Assembly: GCA_017649925.1 (NCBI GenBank)
Contig: JAGCFX010000031.1
Location: 62,001-126,000 of the forward strand
Direction of reading: 5' to 3'
From: Paludibacteraceae bacterium
GTDB taxonomy: Bacteria; Bacteroidota; Bacteroidia; Bacteroidales; Paludibacteraceae
Length of the DNA stretch: 64,000 bases
Shown here: piece by piece, positions 45,787 through 56,500 of the stretch
Numbering within the stretch: the first letter of the stretch is position 1
How the letters are laid out: the number at the start of each line of letters is the position of its first letter
Notes under the pieces: generated by a model
Seen by the model: only the letters and a program-made list of their open reading frames with translations
Told to the model about the DNA's origin: nothing
The model's database searches: none
Program-made: the position numbers and the translations under genes

Positions 45787-47142
45787 ATGAAAACATTCCA
45801 TATAGGCGGAGTTCATCCGCGTGACAACAAACAATTCTCTGCCCATCAGCCGATAGTAGAGTGCCCGCTGCCGAAGCAGGCGATTATTCCTTTGGTGCAA
45901 CATATCGGCGCGCCGGCTCAGGCTGTGGTAGAAGTTGGAGCAAAAGTGAAAGTAGGCGAACTGCTGGCAAAAGCAGGCGGATTCGTGAGTGCGAACATCT
46001 GTTCGCCGGTAAGCGGAACGGTAATCAAGATCGGTGATTGGACGGATGCATGGGGCGCTCCCGGACAGGCGATTTTTATTGATGTAGAGGGCGATGAATG
46101 GTTACCGGAGATTGACCGCACGCCGGACTTGGCCCGTCAATGTACATTAGAGCCGAAAGCGATCATCGACAAGATTGCTGCGGCGGGAATCGTCGGCTTG
46201 GGTGGTGCGTGCTTCCCGACGCATGTGAAGTTGCTGCCTCCTCCGGGCAAGAAGGCGGAAGTGCTGATTGTCAACGGAGTAGAATGCGAGCCGTACTTGA
46301 CTTGTGACCACCAGTTGATGCTTGAGCACGGCGAAGAGATCATGATCGGAATCAAGATTCTGATGAAGGCGTTGGGCGTTCAACGTGCCATCATCGGTAT
46401 TGAGAACAATAAGAAAGATGCGATTGAGCATATGCAGAAACTGGCGCAGTCGAATCTCGGAATTGAGGTACTGCCGCTGCGTCTCAAATATCCGCAAGGC
46501 GGTGAGAAACAGCTGATTGACGCATGTATCGGTCGTCAGGTTCCGAGCGGCGCGCTGCCTATTGAAGTAGGCGCTGTGGTGGACAATGTGGCTACTATCT
46601 TCGCTATCTACGAGGCTGTGCAAAAGAACAAACCGCTGATTAGTCGTGTGATGACCGTGACGGGTCGCCACGTGGCTAAGCCGGGTAACTACCTCGTGCG
46701 TTTCGGTACGCCGATTGAGGAAGTGATTGCGCAGGCCGGCGGTGTTCCCGCAGACACGGGTAAGATTATCGGCGGCGGCCCGATGATGGGTCGCGCGATG
46801 GATCATGTTGAGAATATGCCGGCTAACAAACGTCTAAGCGGTCTGTTGTTCTTGCCTGAGGCAGAGAGTGTTCGCAAGGAAGAAGAGAACTGCATCCGCT
46901 GTGGTAAGTGCGTGCAGGCTTGTCCGATGGGCTTGGAGCCGTATTTGCTGAGTCGTCTGAGCGAGTTGGAGATGTGGGAAGAGTTGGAGAAACACGACAT
47001 CATGGATTGTATCGACTGTGGTTGTTGCGTCTTCACCTGTCCGGCACATCGTCGTCTGCTTGACGGCATCCGTCCCGGAAAAGCCAAAGTGGGCGCCATT
47101 CTCCGTGAACGCGCTGCAGCAGCTGCGGCTGAGAAGAAATGA
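45787..47142 (+). CDS. rnfC: Electron transport complex subunit RnfC
   Basis: 451 residues. A soluble, membrane-associated subunit that takes electrons from or gives them to NAD. The nucleotide/FMN-binding part holds GIVGLGGACFPTHVKL near 134-149 and LIVNGVECEPYLTCD near 158. Two ferredoxin motifs follow, CIRCGKCVQACP near 369 and CIDCGCCVFTCP near 408. The tail is Ala/Glu-rich. It lies fourth in the operon order rseC-B-C-D-G-E-A and is followed by a heptamer-like spacer. Confidence 0.96.
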   Translation: MKTFHIGGVHPRDNKQFSAHQPIVECPLPKQAIIPLVQHIGAPAQAVVEVGAKVKVGELLAKAGGFVSANICSPVSGTVIKIGDWTDAWGAPGQAIFIDVEGDEWLPEIDRTPDLARQCTLEPKAIIDKIAAAGIVGLGGACFPTHVKLLPPPGKKAEVLIVNGVECEPYLTCDHQLMLEHGEEIMIGIKILMKALGVQRAIIGIENNKKDAIEHMQKLAQSNLGIEVLPLRLKYPQGGEKQLIDACIGRQVPSGALPIEVGAVVDNVATIFAIYEAVQKNKPLISRVMTVTGRHVAKPGNYLVRFGTPIEEVIAQAGGVPADTGKIIGGGPMMGRAMDHVENMPANKRLSGLLFLPEAESVRKEEENCIRCGKCVQACPMGLEPYLLSRLSELEMWEELEKHDIMDCIDCGCCVFTCPAHRRLLDGIRPGKAKVGAILRERAAAAAAEKK

Positions 47143-47179
47143 GAAATGAACAAATGAGAAATTGAGAAAATTATCTGAT

Positions 47180-48166
47180 ATGAAAAATTTCATTGTAACT
47201 CCGGCTCCTCACGCGCATAGCGGCGACAGCGTTCGCAAGAACATGCTGTTGGTCATTATTGCGTTGCTGCCGGCTTATGTAGTCTCAGTGATTGAGTTCG
47301 GTTGGGGAGCGCTCATCACAGCGGCCATCAGCGTGGCGGCTTGTGTGCTGACAGAATGGCTCATCAGCCGTTACTTGCTCAAAGAGCAAAGGCAAACGAT
47401 CGGCGATTTCTCGGCCGTACTGACCGGTCTGTTGCTGGCGTTTAACTTGCCATCGAATATCGACTGGTGGATTGTGGTTGTCGGCGCGATAGTGGCTATT
47501 GGCGTTGGTAAGATGACGTTCGGCGGTCTGGGCCAAAACCCTTTTAACCCTGCTTTGGTTGGTCGTGTGTTCCTGTTGATTTCGTTCCCTGTTCAGATGA
47601 CCACTTGGCCGTTACCGAAAGGTTTCGCGACGAGTTATCTGGATGCAGAGACGGGCGCAACACCGCTGTATTACTTGAAACACATGGTAAAGACGGGTGA
47701 TTTGAGTGTGATGAACCAACTGCCGGAACTGCGCGATGCTTTCTTCGGCGTGATGGGTGGTAGTCTTGGTGAAGTATGTGCGCTGGCACTTATCTTCGGT
47801 GGTCTGCTGCTGATTATCACACGCGTCATCACTTGGCATATTCCGGTTAGCATCATTGCTACAGTGGCATTGTTCGCTTGGATCGGCACTCCTGAAGGCA
47901 TGGAGAGCGGTCAGTACGTAGCATACGAGTTGCTGAGCGGTGGTCTGATGCTCGGTGCGTTCTTCATGGCAACGGACTTCGTGACCAGTCCGATGACGGC
48001 TTGGGGTAAGATTATCTTCGGTGTCGGCATCGGTTTCATCATGATGGTCATCCGTACTTGGGGCGCATATCCGGAAGGTATGTCGTTCGCAATTCTTATT
48101 ATGAACGCGTGCGTTCCATTGTTGAATAAACTTCGTCCGCAACGTTTCGGCGAGAAGAAAAAATAG
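47180..48166 (+). CDS. rnfD: Electron transport complex subunit RnfD
   Basis: 328 residues from the ATG at 47180; a TTG at 47162 lies in the spacer. About nine membrane helices. The covalent FMN site is Thr161 in TGATPL, and GGLGQNPFNPALVGRVFLL near 120 is the family signature. It belongs to the ion-pumping membrane core of Rnf, which couples ferredoxin oxidation with NAD+ reduction to Na+ or H+ export. Confidence 0.96.
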   Translation: MKNFIVTPAPHAHSGDSVRKNMLLVIIALLPAYVVSVIEFGWGALITAAISVAACVLTEWLISRYLLKEQRQTIGDFSAVLTGLLLAFNLPSNIDWWIVVVGAIVAIGVGKMTFGGLGQNPFNPALVGRVFLLISFPVQMTTWPLPKGFATSYLDAETGATPLYYLKHMVKTGDLSVMNQLPELRDAFFGVMGGSLGEVCALALIFGGLLLIITRVITWHIPVSIIATVALFAWIGTPEGMESGQYVAYELLSGGLMLGAFFMATDFVTSPMTAWGKIIFGVGIGFIMMVIRTWGAYPEGMSFAILIMNACVPLLNKLRPQRFGEKKK

Positions 48167-48170
48167 GAGG
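48165..48170 (+). promoter_or_regulatory. Strong ribosome-binding site before rnfG
   Basis: AGGAGG, six bases before the rnfG ATG. Full Shine-Dalgarno sites are rare in this window, so this one stands out. It overlaps the rnfD stop region. Confidence 0.7.
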
Positions 48171-48176
48171 TGCGTT

Positions 48177-48983
48177 ATGGAAAAGTTACAAAGTTCGTTT
48201 AAGAATATGGTGCTGAGCCTGGTCATCATCGCGGTGGTGGCGGCAGGTGCACTGGCAGGCGTATATCTCCTGACGCTGGAAACGATTAACAATCAGAAGG
48301 CTGCCAAACAGCAAGCCGCTATTTTGGCAGTGTTGCCGGAAGGTGTGGAAATCGGCGAGGCGGAAGAAGTGAACGGTCTGACGGTTTACAAAGCATATAT
48401 GGACGGAGAGTTCGCCGGCGCAGCTGTGGAGACGCAAGCAGACGGATTCGGTGGTCCGCAGAAGATCATGGTGGGCTTTGATGCAGAAGGCAAAATCATC
48501 AATTATGAAGTGCTGGAACATCAAGAGACTCCGGGTCTGGGCGATCATATCGTCGAGTGGTTTAAAAATGCTGACAAACCCGGTCAGAACATCATCGGTC
48601 GTCAGGCTGACGGTGCTTTCTCGGTCAGCAAAGACGGTGGAGATGTGGACGCTATCACGGCGGCAACGATTTCCAGCCGCGCGTTCCTGAATGCCATCAA
48701 CAAAGCTTTTGTTGCATTCAAAAACGGTGAGGTGGAAGCAGCGACCGGAGCAAGCCAACTGCATCATCAGGAGGCTGAGGCTGTAGAACCGGAAGTGGAG
48801 AAACAGCCGCAAGTGGCGGAAGAAGAGCCGCAGGTGGTTGAGGAAGAAGCACAAGAGACGCAGAAACCGCAAGTGGTGCGCCGCGCGCGCAAACAACCCA
48901 AAGAGGTGCAAGAGCCTAAGGCTGAGGAACCTCAGGAACCCAAAGTTAATGAATTGGTAGAAACGGAGGCTGATTATGAATAA
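48177..48983 (+). CDS. rnfG: Electron transport complex subunit RnfG with acidic tail
   Basis: 268 residues. One N-terminal membrane helix (about 11-33) and a periplasmic FMN-binding domain. The FMN attachment motif is DAITAATISS at 158-167, with Thr164 as the acceptor; the usual Gly of GAT is Ala. From about residue 200 a tail of 70 residues, nearly all Glu, Pro, Gln, Lys and Val, is added beyond the normal end. The end overlaps rnfE by eight bases. Confidence 0.95.
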   Translation: MEKLQSSFKNMVLSLVIIAVVAAGALAGVYLLTLETINNQKAAKQQAAILAVLPEGVEIGEAEEVNGLTVYKAYMDGEFAGAAVETQADGFGGPQKIMVGFDAEGKIINYEVLEHQETPGLGDHIVEWFKNADKPGQNIIGRQADGAFSVSKDGGDVDAITAATISSRAFLNAINKAFVAFKNGEVEAATGASQLHHQEAEAVEPEVEKQPQVAEEEPQVVEEEAQETQKPQVVRRARKQPKEVQEPKAEEPQEPKVNELVETEADYE

Positions 48984-49563
48984 TGCATTAAAAACATTCA
49001 CCAACGGTCTTCTCAAAGAGAACCCGACTTTTGTGCTGGTGCTCGGTATGTGTCCGACGCTGGCTACTACGACCAGTGCCATCAACGGTATGTCGATGGG
49101 TTTGGCAACGCTCTTCGTGCTCGTTTGCTCGAACGTCGTTATCTCGTTGCTCAAAAACCTCATCCCTGATAAGGTGCGTATTCCGGCGTTTATCGTCGTT
49201 ATCGCTACTTTCGTGACGCTGGTTCAACTGCTGATGCAGGCTTACTTGCCGGCTATCTATGATGTGCTTGGTCTGTTCATTCCGCTGATTGTGGTGAACT
49301 GTATCGTGTTAGGTCGTGCAGAGGCTTTCGCAGCGAAGAATAGTGTAGGTCTTAGTGCGTTGGACGGTCTGGGTATGGGTTTAGGATTTACGTTAGCACT
49401 GACTATCCTTGGCGCATTGCGTGAGTTGTTAGGTACGGGTGCTTGCTTCGGTCTGCATCTTTTCCCGGACAACTACGGCGCGCTGATCTTTGTCCTTGCC
49501 CCGGGTGCTTTCATTGCGCTCGCTTATCTGATGGCAATCATCAACAAAGCCCAGAAAAAATAA
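48976..49563 (+). CDS. rnfE: Electron transport complex subunit RnfE
   Basis: 195 residues, six membrane helices, paralogous to RnfA. NPTFVLVLGMCPTLATTTSA near 16-35 and IPLIVVNCIVLGRAEAFAAK near 97-116 are family blocks. RnfE and RnfA form an inverted pair that holds an intramembrane Fe-S centre with conserved cysteines (Cys27 and Cys105 here). Its ATG lies in rnfG, so translation is coupled. Confidence 0.96.
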   Translation: MNNALKTFTNGLLKENPTFVLVLGMCPTLATTTSAINGMSMGLATLFVLVCSNVVISLLKNLIPDKVRIPAFIVVIATFVTLVQLLMQAYLPAIYDVLGLFIPLIVVNCIVLGRAEAFAAKNSVGLSALDGLGMGLGFTLALTILGALRELLGTGACFGLHLFPDNYGALIFVLAPGAFIALAYLMAIINKAQKK

Positions 49564-49590
49564 CCAATTACAAATCACAAATTACAAATA
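49563..49590. repeat. Heptamer tandem tract between rnfE and rnfA
   Basis: Units ACCAATT, ACAAATC, ACAAATT, ACAAATA fill the 31-base spacer almost exactly. The unit family (C-A/C-AATYA) is the same as at 58604. Confidence 0.75.
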
Positions 49591-49594
49591 GTAT

Positions 49595-50188
49595 ATGGTT
49601 TACTTCTTGATATTCATCTCTGCGATATTCGTTAATAATATCGTATTGAGCCAGTTCTTGGGCATCTGCCCGTTCCTGGGAGTAAGTAAGAAAATTGACA
49701 CCGCGATGGGTATGAGTGCAGCTGTTATCTTTGTGCTCACGCTCGCAACGGTTGTGACATATCTGCTGCAGATGTTACTCGTGGCGTGGGGCTTGGAGTT
49801 CTTGCAAACCATCCTCTTCATTCTCATCATCGCTGCCCTTGTGCAGATGATTGAGATCATGCTGAAGAAAGTGAGTCCGGCATTGTATCAGGCGCTCGGC
49901 GTCTTCCTGCCGCTTATCACGACCAACTGTTGTATCCTCGGTGTAGCTATTCTTGTGGCTAACGGCACAGAGAAACTACCGATGGGCGCAGAGCACGGCA
50001 TGTTAACCGGCACGCTCTTTGCTTTTGCAACCGCTTTGGGCTTTGGTTTGGCACTCATCCTGTTTGCCGGTCTGCGTGAACAACTGGCGCTCAATAAAGT
50101 GCCGAGGGCGATGCAAGGTACGCCTATCGCACTTCTGACTGCCGGCCTTCTCGCCATGGCGTTCATGGGCTTCAGTGGAGTGGTGTAA
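49595..50188 (+). CDS. rnfA: Electron transport complex subunit RnfA
   Basis: 197 residues, six membrane helices. NIVLSQFLGICPFLGVSKKI near 14-33 and LPLITTNCCILGVAILVANG near 104-123 contain the conserved cysteines that bind the membrane Fe-S centre with RnfE. It closes the operon; a hairpin with a T tract follows. Confidence 0.96.
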   Translation: MVYFLIFISAIFVNNIVLSQFLGICPFLGVSKKIDTAMGMSAAVIFVLTLATVVTYLLQMLLVAWGLEFLQTILFILIIAALVQMIEIMLKKVSPALYQALGVFLPLITTNCCILGVAILVANGTEKLPMGAEHGMLTGTLFAFATALGFGLALILFAGLREQLALNKVPRAMQGTPIALLTAGLLAMAFMGFSGVV

Positions 50189-50222
50189 TCTGCAATCTAT
50201 TTTAAGTATATAAGGAACGCGT

Positions 50223-50256
50223 GTGCGCTTATGCGTATGCGCGCTCTTTTATTTTT
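50223..50256 (+). terminator. Probable terminator of the rnf operon
   Basis: GTGCGC at 50223-50228 pairs with GCGCGC at 50239-50244 (one G-U pair), with a ten-base loop, followed by TCTTTTATTTTT. Confidence 0.6.
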
Positions 50257-50324
50257 GTTAGTTCTTAAAAAGTGTTCAAAATCGCGACAAAATGCAAAAA
50301 AATGACATTTTTGTTGTATTTTTT

Positions 50325-50355
50325 TTGCTCATATCAAAATAATGTTGTAATTTTG
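50325..50355 (+). promoter_or_regulatory. Promoter for the 2093-residue secreted protein
   Basis: TTG at 50325-50327, 20 bases, TAATTTTG at 50348-50355. It leaves an untranslated leader of about 180 bases that holds the TCGA array. Confidence 0.75.
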
Positions 50356-50422
50356 CACGCTTTTTCCCCTCGTGCGCATGATGCGCGCGCATATACACGC
50401 GGAGACAAAGTAGTGGATTTTT

Positions 50423-50510
50423 CGAGAGCGTTTCGAGAGCGTATCGAGGGCATATCGAGTCAACATCGAGCCATTATCGAGCCGTTATCGAACCAATATC
50501 GAGAGTGAAC
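50423..50510. repeat. TCGA-phased 11-base repeat array, locus 3 (eight units)
   Basis: CGAG/CGAA cores start at 50423, 50434, 50445, 50456, 50467, 50478, 50489 and 50500: eight units at exactly 11 bases, with no drift. The consensus is close to NNTATCGAGNN. Read on the opposite strand it aligns with loci 1 and 2 (GATATTGG-TCGA). It is transcribed, in the leader just 33 bases before the start codon. Confidence 0.9.
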
Positions 50511-50542
50511 ACAAAAAATAGAAATTTAATTTATAAAACAAT

Positions 50543-53500
50543 ATGACTACAATTAAACGTTTTTTAACCTTATTTCTTCTCATCACCCTTAGCCTTACCT
50601 ATGCCTTGGGAGACGAAACAGCGACACTTACTTTTAGTGCAACACCATCCAATGGACAGGTTTTATCTGATGACAAGAGTAATAGTTGGACATTAACTTC
50701 CGATGCTGGTTATTTTGCCCTTGACGGAGGGACTACGGTCCATGTCGGTTCCGGATCAAAGACGGTATCGTATATCACATTTACCTCTTCGGCTTTTAGC
50801 GGGAAAACCATAAAGAGTGTTACTGTTACTGGTTACATGGCTTCAGGAAGTGGCGTATCGGCAAATGTAACCGTAAATGGATCCGCTTTCGGAGGTGCTG
50901 CACAGAATTTAACTGCAGCCAGTGATACGTACTCCTTTACTGAAAGTGTGGCATGCACAGGGGATGTTGTAGTTACTTTATCCCGTTCGAGTGCTTCTAA
51001 AAAGGCCATATACGTTTCTGAAGTAACAGTTACTTATGCAACGGCAGCATGCACGAGTTCCATTACCATATCTCAAGCGGCTGCAACGAATGGAACGTTT
51101 TCATTAAGTACTAGTGGATCGGTTTGTATAGATGATGGCAATGCATCTACAACCGTGACTGCTTCGCCAGCCGCACACTATCATTTAGCCAGTGTATCTT
51201 GTAAAAATAGTTCAGATGTCAATGTGGGTACTATTGGCTCAATCTCTGGCAATACATGTACCATTACCGGCATCAATGCTTCTTGTACGGTGTCATGTAC
51301 ATTCGTGGAGGATACAAAACATACGGTAACTTTCTTGAACAGTGGTTCATCCGTTGATACAAGAGAAGTTTACGACGGAGAAGAGGTGGGAACTTTGCCA
51401 ACTTTAACAAGTGGCGATGCTTGTGACCCGACAAGTACAACATTCATGGGATGGATGGAAGGTACAATAAGCGGCAAACAAGCTAGTGCTCCAACTTTTA
51501 TTTCAGCCAGTGAAGTTATTTCGACCAATAAAACATACAATGCCGTTTGGGCAAAAGCTTCAGGAGGAGGTATATCTGAAGTTTTCTCCGATGATTTGAA
51601 TGTGACTGGAACAAGTGAATTGTCGACAAGGGCAAATTGGGATGATGTTTATAAAGTATATGGAAACAACGGGACATCCGTGCGACTTTCCAGTAGTAGC
51701 TATAGTGGCTATATGACAACCGATGCAATAGATTTGTCCTCAGGAACAGCCACAATTGCTTTTAAGATTGCTGCATATAGCGATACGGAATCAGGCACGG
51801 TGTCGCTTGAAACCACGAGTGGTAGTTTTAGTACGAGCAGTTTTACAAATACTTCTACTAGTTTCACAGAATATAGTACGACATTAACAGGAGGCGATGC
51901 TAGCACGCAGATAACATTCCGAGGCAATAAAAGTCATCGTGTGTTTTTAAAAGATGTGTCCATCTCGACAGGAAGCGTTTCCTATTCCGATTATCTGACT
52001 TCTTGTGGTCCGGCAATCAATGCTTCAGATGCGTATGTTACTTCAACTAATGGCCAATATGTTAAGGTAATTATTCCTGTTCAGGCAACGAATTATGAAG
52101 ACAATGCAACGTTGACCGCGTCTATCCCTGGCGGCACACGCTTTACGATTCTTTCAGGAGCAAGTCAAAGCATTACTGCAGATGCTACGTTGGAAGGAGA
52201 GGTGGTAGTGCAATATTATCCGAACGCGTATAATACAACCAATGATGTTACATTAACTCTCTCAACGGCATCTCCTGCTGTCAGCAAATCTATTACCATC
52301 CACGGTCGTTCACTCCCGCAGGAGTTTGCTATTGTGGCCAATAATAGCGGAGACATTGCTATGCCGGCAAATATGAACGGAACACCGGACTCTCGTAGAG
52401 CTCAACCCGTAACAATTACCGCTGGACAAGTGGAATGTGTTCCTGCTGTCTGCACTTACACGTTGGAAGGCGTTGCAACCGGTCGTTATGCGGGTCACGG
52501 TACGGCAGTACGACTCAAAGGTTATACAACAAACAAATATCTTAAGACGGTCGGATCTGATAGTTATGAACTCCAAAACACAGATTATACTGATGATGAT
52601 TTGTTTGAGTGGATACTTACCACGTCTGATAATGAAAGTTATGAGATTCAAAGCCATAATGCAGCAACTGTTACTGCAACGCGTCAGATACGTCATCGTA
52701 ATACCGGACATTTCGGTAACTTCAACAATACCAACGGTGGTGTGAAGATTCTAAAATTCATTGAAGTTGCTGCAGATTGCAAACCGATGAATGTGACTGT
52801 TACCAACATTACTCATGAGAGCGCCAAAATTGAATTCGAAGGAACAGCATCTTCTCATACGCTCACTATCACCGGTGCCGGCTATAGTGGTACATACTCA
52901 TCGGCTAGCGCTTATACTAGCGGCACGGTCATTACCGGCTTAAGCGCATCAACGAGTTACACATATACATTGACTCCGAGTTGCAGCGCCAATTGTGCTG
53001 TAACAGGGTCCTTCTCAACCATCGCAGCTCCTATTACTGTGACTCTCTCTAAAGATGGGAAAACAAAGAGTCTCGGCGAACAAGCCAATCCGTATACCCT
53101 TCCGTCTTCCGTTACGGCTCCCTGCGAAGGCTGGACTTTTGATGGTTGGAGCAAAACACCTGTCACAACAGGTTCAACGTCTTATATAAAAGTAACTCAA
53201 GCAGATGAGACACATACATACTATGCTGTGTATAAAACTAGCGGCGGAGGAGGTGGCGCCTCTTATACGAAAGTAGCAAATGATGCCGGATTAGTTAGCG
53301 GAAAAAACTATGTAATCGGTTATTACGCCGCATCTACTATGCACGTGGCAGGTGCTATATCTGATGATTACTTAGCGGATGTAACAGGTAATACTAGTGC
53401 CGATGGCAGTGAAATAACAGCTCTTTCTGCAAGTGCAGAGATATTTACTCTTGGTGGTACGTCCGGCGCGTGGACATTAACCAGTACCAATGGCGTACTC

Positions 53501-56500
53501 GGTGCTACTGCTGTTAAGAAAGTGGCATACGATTCCGGTACGCAAACATGGAGTATTAGTATCTCGTCAGGAGACGCTACCATAACGAATACTACCGGTT
53601 CGTGTGGCACGCTATATTTTAACTCGGGCTCGCCTCGTTTCACTACATATACTTCAACGCAAAAAACTCCCTCACTATATTTGGAAGGTAGCGGCTATGA
53701 GTATAGTTCGACGACCGATTGTAAGGAGTGTACAGTAGCAGGTGCATCCTTCTCTTTGGGTGATGTGGTAAATAAGAGTTCTGAGAGTGCTGACTTTACG
53801 AACACAGTAACATACACCAAAACAAATACGAAAACACAAGAGTGGACTTCCAGTAACACTTCTGTGGCTACTGTTAATGCGACTACCGGCTTGGTGCACA
53901 TTGTTGCGCAAGGAACAACGACGATTACCCTTTCCCAAGCATTAGATGACACTAATGATCCGGACAATGTCTGCGCAGTAAAGATATCGTATGTGCTGAA
54001 TGTGAATCCGCCGGCAGTAGATGTAGTTGAGGTAACAGAAGATGACAAGATTATCATTGAGCACGATATTGATGATAGTAACTCGAAGATTGTTGTTGCA
54101 GAGCAAGAAACAGGTGTTAGTGGTAACGTTGCAAAAGATATCTTCTTCTCAAAATACTACGAGGCTGCCAGCAACTTGAAATTGTTTGCTTTATACAATG
54201 GCACAAAAAATAATATCGACTTAAGTAAACTGCGCGTTCGTGCAAGTTATATTTCAAGCAATACTCCTCATTGGCCAACAGCCTCTGGAAGTCACGGTTA
54301 TCTAGAACTGAGTTCTGTTGCAAAACTTGAATCAGATTTCCCCGGATATTTGTTGCCGCCATTTACGGAAATCATCTTCTGGTCAAATAACCATGGTGGA
54401 GACAATGCAAAGCTGCGTGCATGTGTTGCGTTTGAAGTAAAGGGCAAGGAGTATGATATGGATGATTTGGAGGCAGGTAATGTCCCCGGTTGGTATTGCG
54501 TCGGTTCTCCAACTGACTATGCGACTGCAGATTCCGACGGAAATTTATCGTTCGTATTCAATGGTCCAAATACGTTGCTTTTGGAACGTGACTCCACCTC
54601 ATTTGGAACTGAAGGATGGAAACCTATTGATATATTAGGTGCTGTCGATGCAAGTGGCAATCCAATTAACACAAGATATGCCAATTCGAACGCGAAGCCA
54701 GCAAAGGCGGAAGGTAATGGTCTTATCAAGACGGTAACTGCAGATGGCTCCGTAGTAAATGATACTGAAAAATATACTATCAATGGCATAGCAAACATGC
54801 CACTCAATGATGATCCGGGAGGTTTCTGGGCAAAGGTTAACTACGATGATGCTACAGAGATTCCTTTAAGTACGAACCGTTACTACTTGTATCGTAAGAG
54901 CGATGTGGAAGATGGCTCGGATGCGGTGAAACTCAATATTGATCGTTTCAATACCCTTAGCACAGAATGGGTAGGAAAACCGGTCGGTGGAGCCAAGAGT
55001 GATGCTACGAGTTGCTACTCGGGAGAAATGTTCTCTGAAGTGGGTTCTTATGATTACTCGCACTACTTTACTACGTGGAACGATGTGTCCTTAAATGACG
55101 AGGATTTTCAAAAATTAGCAGATGGTACTTATTCTGTGAAAATTGATAATTTAGCAGGTCACTCATGTAAAACATTACGTATTTGTGTTACCAATTTGGC
55201 AGGTACTGATACATTAGCGAAAGTGGAATACAAGGTACCAATCATCGTAAAGAATGGTACGAAGAATACCAATGATGCTATCTTTACGGGAGACGGTTTT
55301 GGTTCTGAAGTTTGTTCTACTTGCGATGTGGTCGTTTTGAATGGCGCAACATTGGAGGCTTCTACTGCATTGTCCGCAGTGAAGGAAGTTCGTAATCTCG
55401 AAGTTTATGCTGGCGGTACTTTGAATATAGACGGCAGTAAGGAACTGACAGTCAACCAACTCATCATGCGTTCAAAAGACGATGCTGTTTCAAGAGCTAA
55501 ACTGCCGAGCGAAAACTTTAGTCGTCGTAACAAAACAATCTTGTTTGACAAACGTATTACCGGTACACGCTGGTATTGGTTGACATTGCCTTACGATTGG
55601 AAAATAGACGATGTAACATTCCGTAACGGTGAACCGGCGAAATACAACGTTGATTGGTGGCTTCGTACATACGATGGCAAGCAACGAGCAACAGGCGATG
55701 AGAGCAAGTCAACCAACTGGGTTCGCGTGCCAGACCATTCTACACTCAAAGCCGGTGCCGGATATATCGTGGCTGTTAACCCAACGACAGGTCATACTTA
55801 TGGAGAGTTGCGTTTCCCGATGGCGGCTGCGCTGTTGGATAAGGACCGCGATGTGACGGTGCCTGTTAAAGCATGGGGCGCAACAACTTCAGTCGCTCCG
55901 AACCATTTAGGTTGGAACTTGGTTGGCAATCCGTATTTGAATGACTATGAGTATAGTGGCATGCCGGATATTCTGACAGTCGGTAAATTGGTGTTCAACT
56001 CCTCTACCGGTTTGTATGAATTAAACACTACAGCAGGCTTGCGTTATGTAGTTGAATCCGTAAACCCGAGTGGCTACGGAGAGTATAAACAGGAGGCCTT
56101 GGCGGACAATAAACTGCTCGAACCGTTCAAAGCATACTTTGTTCAGATTGATGGTTCGTCTGATGGTCAAGCGCTCAACATTGAGTTTGCTTATTCTTCC
56201 TCACATATGCGTAAATCGCCGGTACGTCGTGCTCCGAAAGATTACTTGGACGAAGCAGCTGACGATATCGTTTGGGTACCGATTAACCTGACAAATGTTT
56301 TGGATGAATCAGACGAGACCACGTTCCTTGTTAGCAACCGTTTCACGGATAACTACGACATGATGGATGATTTGGCTAAATGGCGTCGCGCATATTATGA
56401 GTATTATGATCAGCCGATTTTGGCAAGCCGTAACAAAGAAGGAGAAATGGTATTTAATGCTCTTTCGGATAGTTCTGCTATGGCAGGTATCCCACTGAAC

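Larger units (their letters stand above)
50189..50542 (+). other. 354-base gene-free region between rnfA and the 2093-residue gene
   Basis: It contains, in order: a terminator hairpin (50223-50256), an A/T-rich stretch, a promoter (50325-50355), a G/C-alternating segment with GCGCGC (about 50380-50400), and the 8-unit TCGA array (50423-50510). I see no coding frame with family similarity and no tRNA-like structure. Confidence 0.6.

Noticed and set aside
50423..50510. CRISPR array
   Set aside because: The unit is 11 bases with a 4-5 base conserved core and no unique spacers of 25-40 bases; no cas gene is in the window.
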